Assembly (NCBI GenBank): GCA_030867875.1
Contig: JAOWCC010000936.1
Span: 11,788,095 to 11,852,094 of the forward strand
From: Actinernus sp. WN-2022
Taxonomy: Eukaryota; Cnidaria; Anthozoa; Actiniaria; Actinernidae
DNA length: 64,000 nt
Direction: 5' to 3'
This document shows, one piece after another, positions 33,535 through 43,961 of this stretch. Numbering within the stretch: the stretch's first letter is position 1; every line of letters starts with the position of its first letter. A model generated the notes under the pieces. That model saw only the letters and a program-made list of their open reading frames with translations, was not told the DNA's origin and searched no databases. A program made the position numbers and the translations under genes.

Positions 33535-35917
33535 TTGGCGACGAGGATTTAAAATGGCTACTTAAACGTATGCAAAGTTAAACGAATTTAATCTAAACTC
33601 GACTGGACAAGAGTGGACGGAATACTGCGAGCAGCTGGAGTTTTACTCCAGTGCTTACAAGATCACAGATCAGAGGCAAAGCAAACGAAAGCTATCCTCC
33701 TTGCTTCAGTGGGAAATGAGACTTTTAAGCTAATCAGAAACCTCTTCGAGCAAGAAACCTTGAAAGACAAGGAAACGACACTGGAAGTGATAGATTAAAA
33801 AGTCACTTATCTCCAAAACCAAATCATATTTTTGCGCGCTCAGACTTATATGACAGCGTGAGGAAGCCAGGACAGTCTGTAGCAGCGTATGTCGTTGAAC
33901 TGCGAAAATTGAGCGAACACTGCAAATTTACGAATCTGAAAGAAATGTTGAGAGACAAGCTGGTCAACGGACTAAAGGATATCCAGATTCAGAGGCGTTT
34001 TTTTTTTAATTATGGAAGACAAGCTCACGCTAGAAAAAGCAGAGAAAATAGCCTTGACAGTAGCAAAAGCAAATCAAAACGCTAAATCGCTCAAACTAGA
34101 TCTGCACCAAGCGGGAGTAAACGCCGTTGGGACCGAAGGAGAAGACCTAAAATTTGAAAGAAACAGGGACTACTACACAATTAGGAAGAACGCCAACAAA
34201 AATCAACCACCAGCTAAACCAGAGGCAGCTCAACTTGAGTGTACCAGATGTAGGGGGAACAACCTGCAAAGGAACTGTACCCGAAGGAAATTCCCCTCGT
34301 GCAACCGCTGTGGAAAAAAGGCCACATAAGCGATATATGCCGCACAAAGCTGGTTGAAAAAAATAGAATAGGATGACAGCACTGGGGGAAGGGACATTGA
34401 CGAGGACTGTTATACATTGTTCTACTCAAAGACAAGGCAGCCTAGAGCACCCTACTGTACCTAGTAGAGCTAGAATGTCAGGAGCAACCGGTGCGAATGG
34501 AAGTGGATACAGGGGCCTCGTGCACAGTCACAAGCAGGAGAATATTTGAAGATCTGCAGAAAAACACCAGCAGGTGCATCAAACTAGAGCCCAACTGCAA
34601 ACCCATCAGAACCTACACCAATGAACCAATAAAAACCAAAGGGACATTCAAAGGGAAATTTGCTTACAAGGGACAAACAGTAACAAACAATGTGTTAGTA
34701 GTGGATCATGAAGGTCCCACACTGCTAGGCAGAGATCTTTTGAACAAGCTGAAACTGGATTGGGTGGAAATCCAGGGAAACTCGCAGGTAAATTCCATTG
34801 CACCTAACTCTGACACTCAGAATAACCCAGTTAAGGAATTTCCTAAATTGTTTCAGCCGGGTTTGGGTAAACTAGAAGGGGTTAAAGCTAAGATATTTGT
34901 TAATGAGGGGGCCACCCCTATCTATCAAATAGCTCGCCCTATCCCATTTATAGAGAGAGAGCTAGTAGATGAAGAGCTGGACCGACTTGAGAATTTAGGA
35001 GTGATAGAACCAGTTCAATTTTCAGAAAAGGCTTCTCAAATAGTCCCTGTAAGCAAGAGCAATGGGAAAATGAGGTTATGTGGTAATTACAAAACTACGG
35101 TTAACAAAGTTTCTAAGTTAGACCATCATGCACCCACTCCCCAAAGTGGAAGACATGTTTGCTGCTCTAGCAGGGGGATGTAAATTCTCAAAGTTAGACA
35201 TGTCAGAAGCATATGCCCAAGTTGGGCTAGATGAAAGTTTACGTACATATAACCAATCAACACCCACAGGGGATTGTGTCAGTGTAAGCGCATCCCCTAT
35301 GGAGCAAAGTCAGCAGCTGCAATATTCCAAAGATCAAACAAATCAATGTTAGCAGGGATTCCCAATGTCTTGGTCTTCATTGATGACATTCTAGTCACAG
35401 GAAAAACAATGCTTGAACACAAGCAGAATCTTTATGAGGCGTTGAGGAGTCTAGAGAAAGTGGGCCTGAAACTGGGTGTACACAAATACCAATTCTACCT
35501 GGATTCTATAGTCTATTTAGGACATAGGATATCTGACAAAGGCATTGAACCGTTAAAAGAGAAACTTCAGGCCATCCTTGAAATGCCAGAGCCCACAAAC
35601 AAAGCCGAAGTACAGGCATATTTGGGCCATGTAAATTTCTATAGGAAATTTGTTCCTAACCTGTCAGCAACTAAGAAAAGAGGTAAAATGGACCTGGGCA
35701 AAAGAAAAACAATCTGCTTTTGACAAGGTGAAAATACTGATTCAAAAAGCGGAAATCTTAGTCCATTATGACCCTTACCTGGAAATGGTAATAACCTGTG
35801 ACGCTTCACCTAAAGGGATGGGGGCAGTGTTATACCACAAACTGCCAGACGGCTCAGAACGTCCAGTCGTTATGGCTTCTAGATCATTGTTAAATCAAGT
35901 TAAATCAAGTTTGTAAA
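33395..35917 (+). mobile_element. Ty3/gypsy LTR retrotransposon, 5' half, frameshifted
   Basis: Gag begins near 33554. 33858-34085 has the capsid-end motif KPGQSVAAYVVELRKLSEHC, and 34012-34329 ends in a nucleocapsid-like CxxC knuckle (CTRCRGNN, then CNRCGKK). 34491-35183 encodes the protease (VDTGASCTV, LLGRDLL) and the start of the reverse transcriptase (MRLCGNYKTTVN). Frames at 35128-35352 and 35274-35723 carry KLDMSEAYAQ and the catalytic VFIDDILV, plus YLGHRI. 35650-35916 starts the RNase H-like domain (LVHYDPYLEMVITCDASPKG). Integrase and the 3' LTR are missing. At least five frameshifts or stops make it inactive. It breaks off into a LINE scrap. Confidence 0.85.
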
Positions 35918-36012
35918 TCTGCACTATACCATCTTAGGAAAATCAGTAAGATTCGAAATTATCTGTCAGAGGAATCAACAGAGAAGCTTGTCCACGCCTT
36001 CATTACAATGTA
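35918..36012 (+). mobile_element. Short LINE reverse-transcriptase scrap
   Basis: The plus-strand frame gives ISKIRNYLSEESTEKLVHAF and then ITM before a stop. This is the thumb-region motif found in the LINE at 24000-25130 (VRKFLSVESTKTLVNAF). Only about 30 codons survive, directly abutting the broken gypsy element. Confidence 0.65.
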
Positions 36013-36231
36013 AGAACAAACGGTGTTTTTATTGTGATGAATCATAACATTCTCAATACATAAATCTCGCGAATACAAGTCACATAAATTAAGCTGAGTG
36101 TAAAACAATAATTTCATTTATCTCTTTGCTCGCCTAAATGTTTTTTAATCTTGGTCTAAAAAAACATCAAGCCCGAATTGCAAGAGGAAGACATTTGTTC
36201 AATCCTTTTTTTTGAGTGACCGCTTTGTTAA

Positions 36232-37699
36232 AGTTCATATGAAGCGAAAATTAAGTTGATCTTATTTTAAAATGCTTTCGAAATGAGAAATAATGACATT
36301 TTCCGTTAATCAATATCTCATCTCGTTTCAGAGATTTTCATTTTTTTGTAATATATATGTATAGGCCAGCCTATGAGCGGAGCTCCCAGTAATGAAATAC
36401 GGAGACATGCACGCGCATGTATGTAATGGCAATTAATTTACGAAAATAAATACTTCACGTGCAGATGAGGTGCACGCGCATATGTAACGGGAAATCTAAT
36501 GCGTTCGTGCAGACGTAATTACGAAAATAAATACTGCACGTGCATATGAGTTGTATGCGCATATGTAACGGAAAAGGCGACGGCATACAACAGAAAGAAC
36601 ATGACGCGTATGCATGCACGCGGAGATGAAACGGAAATTAAAGTTGGAAATTGAATATTTTACACATTACGTCAAAGCAATTACACTGATCATCGAGATA
36701 ATTTAGAAAACGACATATTCCCATAAACGGAGGATTGAATGTAATGGACAGGGCAGCGTTAAAAGCAATAGATTCAGGACTCTTAAACCTCACTTGAATA
36801 TTTTACACATTGCCGGCAAAGCAATTACACTGATCATCGAGATAATTTAGAAAACGACATATTCCCATAAACGGAGGATTGAATGTAATGGACAGGGCAG
36901 CGTTAAAAGCAATATATTCAGGACTCTTAAACCTCACGCTGGTGCACTGTCGGTCGTCGGTCGGTCGGGCGGTTGGGCGATCGGGCAGGCAAGAACATGT
37001 CGCCAAAATTTCACTCTCATCCTATATGATGTATGGTGCTCCGCTAGCGCGGGCCTTGGGCCCGCGCAGGAGCTCCGTTATTATGCAAATGATTTACCTA
37101 TAACGTTATTGTTGGTTGCACAGCCTGGAGACAAATCACTAAATGAAAATATCTCTGCAAATATTGGGTAAAAACTATTGCAAATTTGCACTATGGAAAA
37201 TACACATCACTGGGCAAATGCTATTGTTGCCATGGAAACAGCCTTGGCCCCAGGTACTTTCAACTTTAACATAATATTCCAATTTATTTACTTGCTGCTT
37301 AAACTACTCACATACAACGCCTACATTGTTCCAAATCTTATTTTGGACCCACACCAAAAAAGATGTGTTTGACAAAGGATAAATTTGGGAAGTTTGTTTT
37401 ATATGTCGAGGAAGCATGGGCAAATGTGTTTCCATGGCAATATTACAATTTGCGCAAAGACGTGTATTTTCCATAGTGCCATACATGTCTAAAGTTTCAA
37501 TAGCTTTAACCTCTATTGCAGCTATATTTTAATATTTTTATTTATCTCCACGATGTGCAACCAACATCAAGTTGTAGGTCATATCATTTGCATATTATAA
37601 AACACCTGAAAATCTCTGAAACGAGATGAGATGTTGACAAACGGAAAATGTCATTATTCCTCATCTCGAAAGAATTTTAAATTTAGATTAATAGGCACT
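36232..37699. mobile_element. TTAA-flanked element, 1468 bp
   Basis: The ends AGTTCATATGAAG and the complement of AGTGCCTATTAATC are flanked by TTAA (36228-36231 and 37700-37703). The arms remain alignable for about 130 bp (CTTTCGAAATGAGAAATAAT and TCTCATCTCGTTTCAGAGAT on the left, complement on the right). The interior contains repeats of CACGTGCAGATGAGGTGCAC type at 36400-36560, a 143-bp tandem duplication, the GC-rich palindrome GCGCGGGCCTTGGGCCCGCG near 37047, and an imperfect inverted repeat at 37178-37480. No transposase is visible. Confidence 0.75.
36653..36938. repeat. 143-bp tandem duplication
   Basis: 36653-36795 and 36796-36938 are nearly identical; the main change is TTACGTCAAAG against TTGCCGGCAAAG near the start. 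It lies inside the TTAA element and looks recent. Confidence 0.85.
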
Positions 37700-38012
37700 T
37701 TAAAGCCAAAATTAACAAAAGGTTCATTCATTCCTATCATTTGGTGCAATTGAAAATGATCTTAACATTGGCAATTTTACAATTATTGCAATTAATACTA
37801 AATATTGGAGCAGTGGTCTGAGACAGATATTGGAAATTGATTTTTTTTATGTTGAATGAACTGTCAGAGAAATCTCATTGTATTGGGTTGTTGCTGTTGC
37901 AAGTTTTGCTAGCCAATTGAAGTTTGTTTTTCGTTTCCCAAAATAAATTTTCGCATAAAAAAACTCAAAGCTCATGTTTCTTTAAAATTAACGTGCAGAA
38001 TGTGTATATTTA

Positions 38013-38092
38013 ACAATTATTCACCGAAGTGGAGGTGAATAGTACTCGATATTTACCGAGCCGCTTCGGCGAAACTGAGGTGAATAATTGTT
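38013..38092. repeat. Foldback element with ATTCACC ends
   Basis: ACAATTATTCACCGAAG and CTGAGGTGAATAATTGT are inverted ends about 80 bp apart. Further GGTGAATA words lie on both sides. It is a probable small MITE. Confidence 0.6.
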
Positions 38093-38191
38093 TTAGTATA
38101 TACCACACTGCAGGTGAATAGCCAGCACCAAATAGTTATTTTATTTTCAGTAAAATAGACAAAAACTCGCGCGGGTGATCGCTGCTGAAAA

Positions 38192-38774
38192 CGAAATTGC
38201 TAATTCTTTCACAATGCCCCCGTAATTTACATTATACATCAAATAAATATTCGTTGCTACGTTGTTCTGTTTAGACGTGCATCAGAAATGTACGATAAGC
38301 TCAATCCTCATAGTGAAAGAAACTGACTGTTCTTACTAAAAAGGACTAAATTCAATATAACAAATTATTTGCCAGTTATTCGATTGATTTAAAGGCGCTA
38401 TGTCACGATACTGCGCATGTGTGACAAACTGATACTTTGTGAACAACAACAACAACATGCTTTATTTAACGAAATTGCTAATTCTCACAATGCCCCCGTA
38501 ATTTACATTATACATCAAATAAATATTCGTTGCTACGTTGTTCTGTTTAGACGTGCATCAGAAATGTACGATAAGCTCAATCCTCATAGTGAAAGAAACT
38601 GACTGTTCTTACAAATATATTTTAATATATATTACAAATGTACTAAAAAGGACTAAATTCAATATAACAAATTATTTGCCAGTTATTCGATTGATTTAAA
38701 GGCGCTATGTCACGATACTGCGCATGTGTGACAAACTGATACTTTGTGAACAACAACAACAACATGCTTTATTT
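38192..38774. repeat. Tandem duplication of about 280-305 bp
   Basis: The block CGAAATTGCTAATTC...CAACAACATGCTTTATTT occurs at 38192-38469 and 38470-38774, almost identical apart from an AT-rich insertion of about 28 bp at 38612-38641 in the second copy. Each copy ends in the ACA microsatellite that is the tail of the following minus-strand LINE, and carries a TTAA-type element end (AGGCGCTATGTCACGATACT). Confidence 0.85.
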
Positions 38775-41215
38775 CTACCTTTAAATAAATTATAGATTAC
38801 AAATATAATAGCACTTTTAAGAGTATTAAGAAGGTACAGGCTGCCTGAATTAACCATATAGAGCTACACTAGTTAGTCAGCTAAAATATTTAGTGAAGAA
38901 TTTGATAGATCAGTGCAAGGCAGATACAAATAAACACACAAAGCAAACAAGCACAAAAGCACAAAAGCTACATATAAAATATAGATAAGAAGAAAACAAA
39001 TTGATAGTGAAATAAATGACTTACCACATATATATTTATAAAACTAAGACATAATAATGATAAATATTATACTGTGATGAATTTGCTAGAAGAAAGAAAA
39101 CAGAAAACAAACTGTTACATAAAGTTGCATATTTCAATAAGAATTTAGAATATCTTGTTTGAGTTCCGTCTTAAAGGTGCTTCTCTTAAAGGTTTTATTT
39201 CCTCATCAATTTTATTCCAGACTTTGGCACCTTGGAACCTGATGTTAAATTTTCCGTAATTAGTTCTCGCATAAGGTAAATAATAGGATGATTTTAAGCT
39301 AATCTAGTCTTATAATTATGTTGTTTTGCTCACTTGTACAAAAAAATTATCAAAAGAAGAAGTTAAATACAGCATTATGAAGAAACACGAGGTCTGGTAG
39401 TTTAATTATTGCAAGTGCTCTAAAAAGAGGATTAGTGTGATCATTGGAGTCAGAAAAAGTTATAATACGCATTACTTTTTTTTGAAGTACAATAATGGGG
39501 TTTATGGTAGAGACATAGGTGTTACCTCAGGCAACAATTCCATAGATCAAAAATGAATAAATTAAAGAATAGTAGAGATTAATGAGAATATCTAAGTTGA
39601 AATATCAAACTATAGAGATTAAACCAATGTTTCGTTTAAACTTTTTAGCTAAATAAGTAACTTCGGATTTCCAGTTTAAGTGCGAGTCAAACATAATTCC
39701 TAAGTATTTTATACATTTTTCATTCTTAAGAGACGTATCCTTAATTGACAATAAAACTGAATAATTTAATTTCCTTTGTGGAGGGTGGAAAAGAACAAAA
39801 TTAGACTTATCAATATTTAAAGTGAATATATTTACACATAGCTATTTATATATTTACTCTCTGCATTTGCTCCAAAAGCTAAAGGCTTATCGAGGGAGCT
39901 CATACAGAACAAAATACAACAAGTATAAGGGCAGTTTCAGACACACAAAAGGAAACATAAAATTACAATTTAAATTAATTAAAATAAGTGCTTACATTAA
40001 GTTTAGAAAACAAAAAGAGAAAAATATATATACAAGTCAGACTGTAGCGATGGAAAATTGATTGGTATTTAAGATATAATTTTGAACTAACTCAAAGAAT
40101 TTAGAATTTAAATTATAGTTTTTGTCCTTAATACCATTCAAAATATACAAAAAAATATTTTTGTCGCTACTGTTTGACCAGATATTACCTAATCTTTGTT
40201 AAAATTTGTTAACAGTTGATTTCAAAACTGATAGTTTCTTGTAGGTATAAAACAAATTGGAATAATCTGCAAACAAGTGGAAATCAAACAAATTGGAAGA
40301 ATATTTAAAGTCATTAATATCGAGGAGAAACATAATAACACCAAGGACAGATCCTTGTGGAACACCACAAGAAATTAGTTGGAGATAGAAAGATAGGAAC
40401 ATAACCAGTCCTTGGCAATGCCCCTAATACCATAATGTTCTAATTTTGAAATCAATATTCTATGATTGACTGTATCAAAAGCTTTACTAAAATCAAGAAA
40501 GATTCCACAAGAATAGAAGCCTTTATCAATGGCTTTTTGTATTTTATCTGTTACAGATAAAATTTATTGAACCGTAGAATGATTGCAGCGAAACCAAATT
40601 GTTTGCTATCAATAATACTTTGCTTATCAACAAAATCATCAGTCTTAGCCATCAGCTTTTCTAATAACATGTTAAAAATAGAAAGGATTGAAATTGGACG
40701 ACAGTTACTCAGGCTAGTATGTCTTCCTTTCTTATAAACAGGTATTACTCTAGCAATATTAAGAGACGTTTTAAAGGTTTAAGTTATTTAGTTGGAATAT
40801 TATATGGACCACGTTCATTATTGGAGTTAAAAGTGCTAATAATGTCTTCAATTTCTTCAGATGTAGCAGGGAAAAGGTAAGTACAATTAGGTTGCTGGGG
40901 AGCTAGATATGACGATGGAGACCCATTTACCAATGGCATAGAACTGGCTAGGTTATTATTACCTATAGTGGCAAGAAATTCATTAAATGCATTTTCAATA
41001 GACTTAATACTATCAACTAGCTCAACATTATTGCTGATTATCTTGGTGGGTACATCATTAGATTTACGTTTATGAGATATAATCATTTTTTTTACTGGTT
41101 CGCAATAAGTGATTGAACTTATTCCTATAATATTGATACTTATAGAACAGTGACATGGTGTTTTATATTTATGATTAAGATTTTTCATAGACTCCCTAAT
41201 AGCAGGAGTGACCCA
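38745..41215 (-). mobile_element. CR1/L2-type LINE, decayed, same family as 8225-13801
   Basis: The minus-strand 3' tail is the TTG microsatellite plus AAATAAAGCATG at 38750-38775. Read leftward, 41188-40784 gives FNEFLATIGNNN and the finger region, about 40500-40440 gives the KAFDTVNH block, and 40402-40199 gives SCGVPQGSVLG and FADYSNLFY (the catalytic second Asp is Tyr). Then comes NIDKSNFVLFHPPQRKL near 39800 and NYGKFNIRFQGAKVWNKIDE at about 39190-39260. The latter matches the C-terminal block of the other copy. A piece of unrelated sequence at about 39850-40190 interrupts it. It is dead. Confidence 0.8.
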
Positions 41216-41339
41216 TGGCTTAGCCTGCAGAACAGGCGCTTTGAGGAGAGAAAAGGCGCTTTAAGGAGAGACAACGAACAAAAAGTAGCGAGCGGAGCGA
41301 GCCGCGAGATAAAATCGTCGAGCGGCAAAAGAAAATAAG

Positions 41340-41805
41340 CGCATGCCGCCATCTTTAGTACTGAAATTTTAATTCTATCCCTTTTCCGCATGGATCAACA
41401 TGATTATTAAAACATGTCAATCGAACTTTGTGTGATCGTAACTTTGTCGGTATCTAAGATATGTACTCAAAACATTGCCCAGTTCATTTGTTTCACATTT
41501 ATTTTTCTTGTCCAAGCCTCTAGAGTGTGGGATTTATTCACGACCACGGCCTCTATAAAGCTTCATCAGTTCTACGTCTACATCGTAGAGGGAGATGGCG
41601 TTTAGTACCAGTGTATTTAGTTTCGATTAACTGATCCTTCACAATGCTTTGCAAATAGTACAATGACAACTGCCGAAGCGCTAGGTCCTGTCTGATTCGA
41701 CTTCCATGGCAAACTTGTTGATAAAACCGCCAAAACGACTCGCCTAGAAAGTATACATTTCCTGAATTAACGCTCAATCGCCCGATCACTTCTCTGTTGT
41801 CGCCG
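41340..41805. other. Unassigned intronic DNA
   Basis: No gene was recognised. The preceding 41222-41345 holds AAGGCGCTTTAAGGAGAG repeats and a GAGCGGAGCGAGC block ending in GCCGCCATCTTTAG, which look repeat-derived. Confidence 0.35.
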
Positions 41806-42488
41806 TAGCCTGCTTGTTTTTTCGCGCAGCAAACGGATCATCGAAGCGGCCGCCATATTGGCCGAGCATGATTGAGACCTGGGATCGAATGACAAATGAA
41901 AGGGGGAGAGGGTGGGGGAGAAGAAGCTGAAATACCTGAAATATATATGGCTTTTTGAAGCAGCTAGCAGCTTGTAATAATGTTGGTATATATTTCGGAG
42001 GATTTGCAAACTCTTTGAGAGACTGATGGAGCGAACGCAACAAGCTAAAACCGAACTGTCTACATATATATTCTAAAGTGGTACTGTCACAGTTCTTTCC
42101 ATGGAGAACTTTGACTAAAATAGCTGGTTTTATTGAAATTTTCGTATATGAGAACCAATTGACAATTTTGTACCTACATTTTGCATTTCATTTGACAGCG
42201 AGTGAAGTTTGTTTTGAATTGCACGCTTCATTTCAATCAAACATCGACTCCTATTGGTCAATTAAGAATGCGTTACAAGTTAACGGAAGTCTTGTGAGTG
42301 GTGGGCGGGTACTCGGAAACCAGGGGTTTTGGTGCAGGCGGTCTTTCATTTCTGCTTTTCCCCCTCCACCTCCCCCCTCCATTTGACATTCGATCCCAGG
42401 TCTCAATCACGCTCGGCCACTATGGCGTCCGCTTCGATGATCCATTTGCTGCGCGAAAAAGCACCCTCCACCGCCTGCAAGCAGGCTA
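41806..42488. mobile_element. 683-bp inverted-repeat element (TAGCCTGC / YY1-like family)
   Basis: TAGCCTGCTTG and CAAGCAGGCTA form the ends. Each arm of about 140 bp has CGCGCAGCAAAYGGATCATC, a GCSGCCATATTGGCC-like block and GATTGAGACCTGGGATCG. There is no matching target duplication. A single arm occurs at 14327-14510. ORFs through it in several frames are repeat artefacts. Confidence 0.7.
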
Positions 42489-42846
42489 TTTTCACCGCCA
42501 TTTCAGTCAGTTTGCAGGAGGAATGTGCGACATTTCGTGACACATGACAGCTAATTAACCAATCAGTATTTCCCATTCATTATCTGAACGGGAAATGAAA
42601 ATGTATAAGGGATGGCTGCAGGCCCTCATTCTCCTTTCTCGTGGCAGTCTCCTTTTTCCAAAATCATGTTATCACTTTCTTTGTGTTAAAATAACAACGA
42701 TGGCCTACCGGTGGCTACCCATGTTTTGGTCCTATTTTTCTCCTTCTTATTTAACTGTTATTTTAGAATAAAATTAATTGAATAACAAATTGACATCACT
42801 GGAATCAAGCAACTGGGCAGTCCAGTGCCTATAAATAACACCTCAA

Positions 42847-43735
42847 ACTAGCGATTTCTAATAGAAAGTGAAGTGCTGCGAGTTTGTGGATTTCTGTAAA
42901 TGTGTGACATAAATGCAGACCACATTGAAGATCGTTTCAGCAATGCTGAACACGCATCATTGTTGTGCGTCGTAAGTTATAAAAGAGTTCCCAATTATAC
43001 AAACATTTGTTAGGAAAATCAAAATGTTATGAAAACATTTTTTTATTATTATAATAACGGTTATTGTTAAACAAACATCGTAAACAGTAACAAACACAGT
43101 CCCGCTCACGTCAAATTTGTGACATTTTCACATTTTTCTTATATTTTTTTTACTAAATGCGTTTCATTTTACGATTAAAGAACCACATAATTTGGAAGGC
43201 GCATTTTTATTGTCTCGATGGGCTAAGATGTTGAAAACATTGTTGAGGTCTGCATATAATAATCAGTTTTTGATTATGTACGTAAATGATAATACTTAGA
43301 TTAATATTGTTTAAAACATAGATGTTCCACACATGTATAACGGATTTTATCATTCAGAAATGTCAATACCTGAGAGGAAAATGATAACGTATTATGACTT
43401 ACAATACTCTAACAGTTAAGAATGTATCGAATCTGTAAATGTTCTTGAAAGTTAAACAAAGAAATAGAGAAAACCATTATAGGGTCTTATAGAATCTGTA
43501 CAAATACTTTGTTGCCAAGTAGTAATTTGTCTGAGTATATGACTAGATGATTTCAATTTGAAAGAGCTAAATGCATACATATACTAGAGCTATTGCTCGA
43601 TGACGGAAACGAGATAAATATCAGCAAACCAAGTTATCTACTGTAACAGGGCAGGGTACAGTTGTTATAGTATACATGTATATTGCCAATCAGTAGCGGA
43701 AACGAGATAAACAAAATTAAACACTTAATTTTTTT
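42847..43735. repeat. Repeat with conserved ends, copy 1
   Basis: The first 120 bp (AACTAGCGATTTCTAATAG to AATGCTGAACACGCATCA) and the last 65 bp (TACATGTATATTGCCAATCA to ATTAAACACTTAA) match the ends of 59927-61118 at about 90-95%, but the interiors do not align. Copies with conserved ends and divergent middles are typical of non-autonomous transposons. I see no inverted repeats. Confidence 0.6.
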
Positions 43736-43961
43736 GTTTGCGACCGCGTTGGGCCGCTAGCTTGGCACGTTGGCCGCTCATTCGGTTTGTTCGTCTTGCA
43801 AGTCTAGGTGTGCAACTCCGTTCGTTGTTCATGCCATTACTGTAAACTGCTGGGTTTCGTTTGTAATTCAAGCTACTGTCTTGTTCTGTGCTCAGTTCAG
43901 TTGAAACAGTTTGAATCCGGCGTAGATTTACCTTGGAAATTTTGGCACCACATGAACTATC
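43725..43961 (-). other. Open frame of 78 codons, basic C-terminus, unidentified
   Basis: The minus-strand frame is open from 43961 down to the stop at 43725-43727. It reads SSCGAKISKVNLRRIQTVST at the start and RMSGQRAKLAAQRGRKQKN at the end. An in-frame ATG lies mid-way (GMNNERSCTP). The lysine/arginine-rich tail looks protein-like rather than random, and the stop falls just inside the right edge of the repeat at 42847-43735. It could be the 3' exon of a minus-strand gene or the last codons of a mobile-element protein. No family was recognised. Confidence 0.3.

Noticed and set aside
33395..35917. Endogenous retrovirus
   Set aside because: Gag, protease, reverse-transcriptase and RNase H motifs fit Ty3/gypsy; no envelope, integrase or second LTR is present, so there is no ground to call it viral.
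41767..42547. Several ORFs of 70-100 codons in both orientations
   Set aside because: All lie within the inverted-repeat element at 41806-42488; the same peptides appear again at 14321-14519 because the repeat itself is open.
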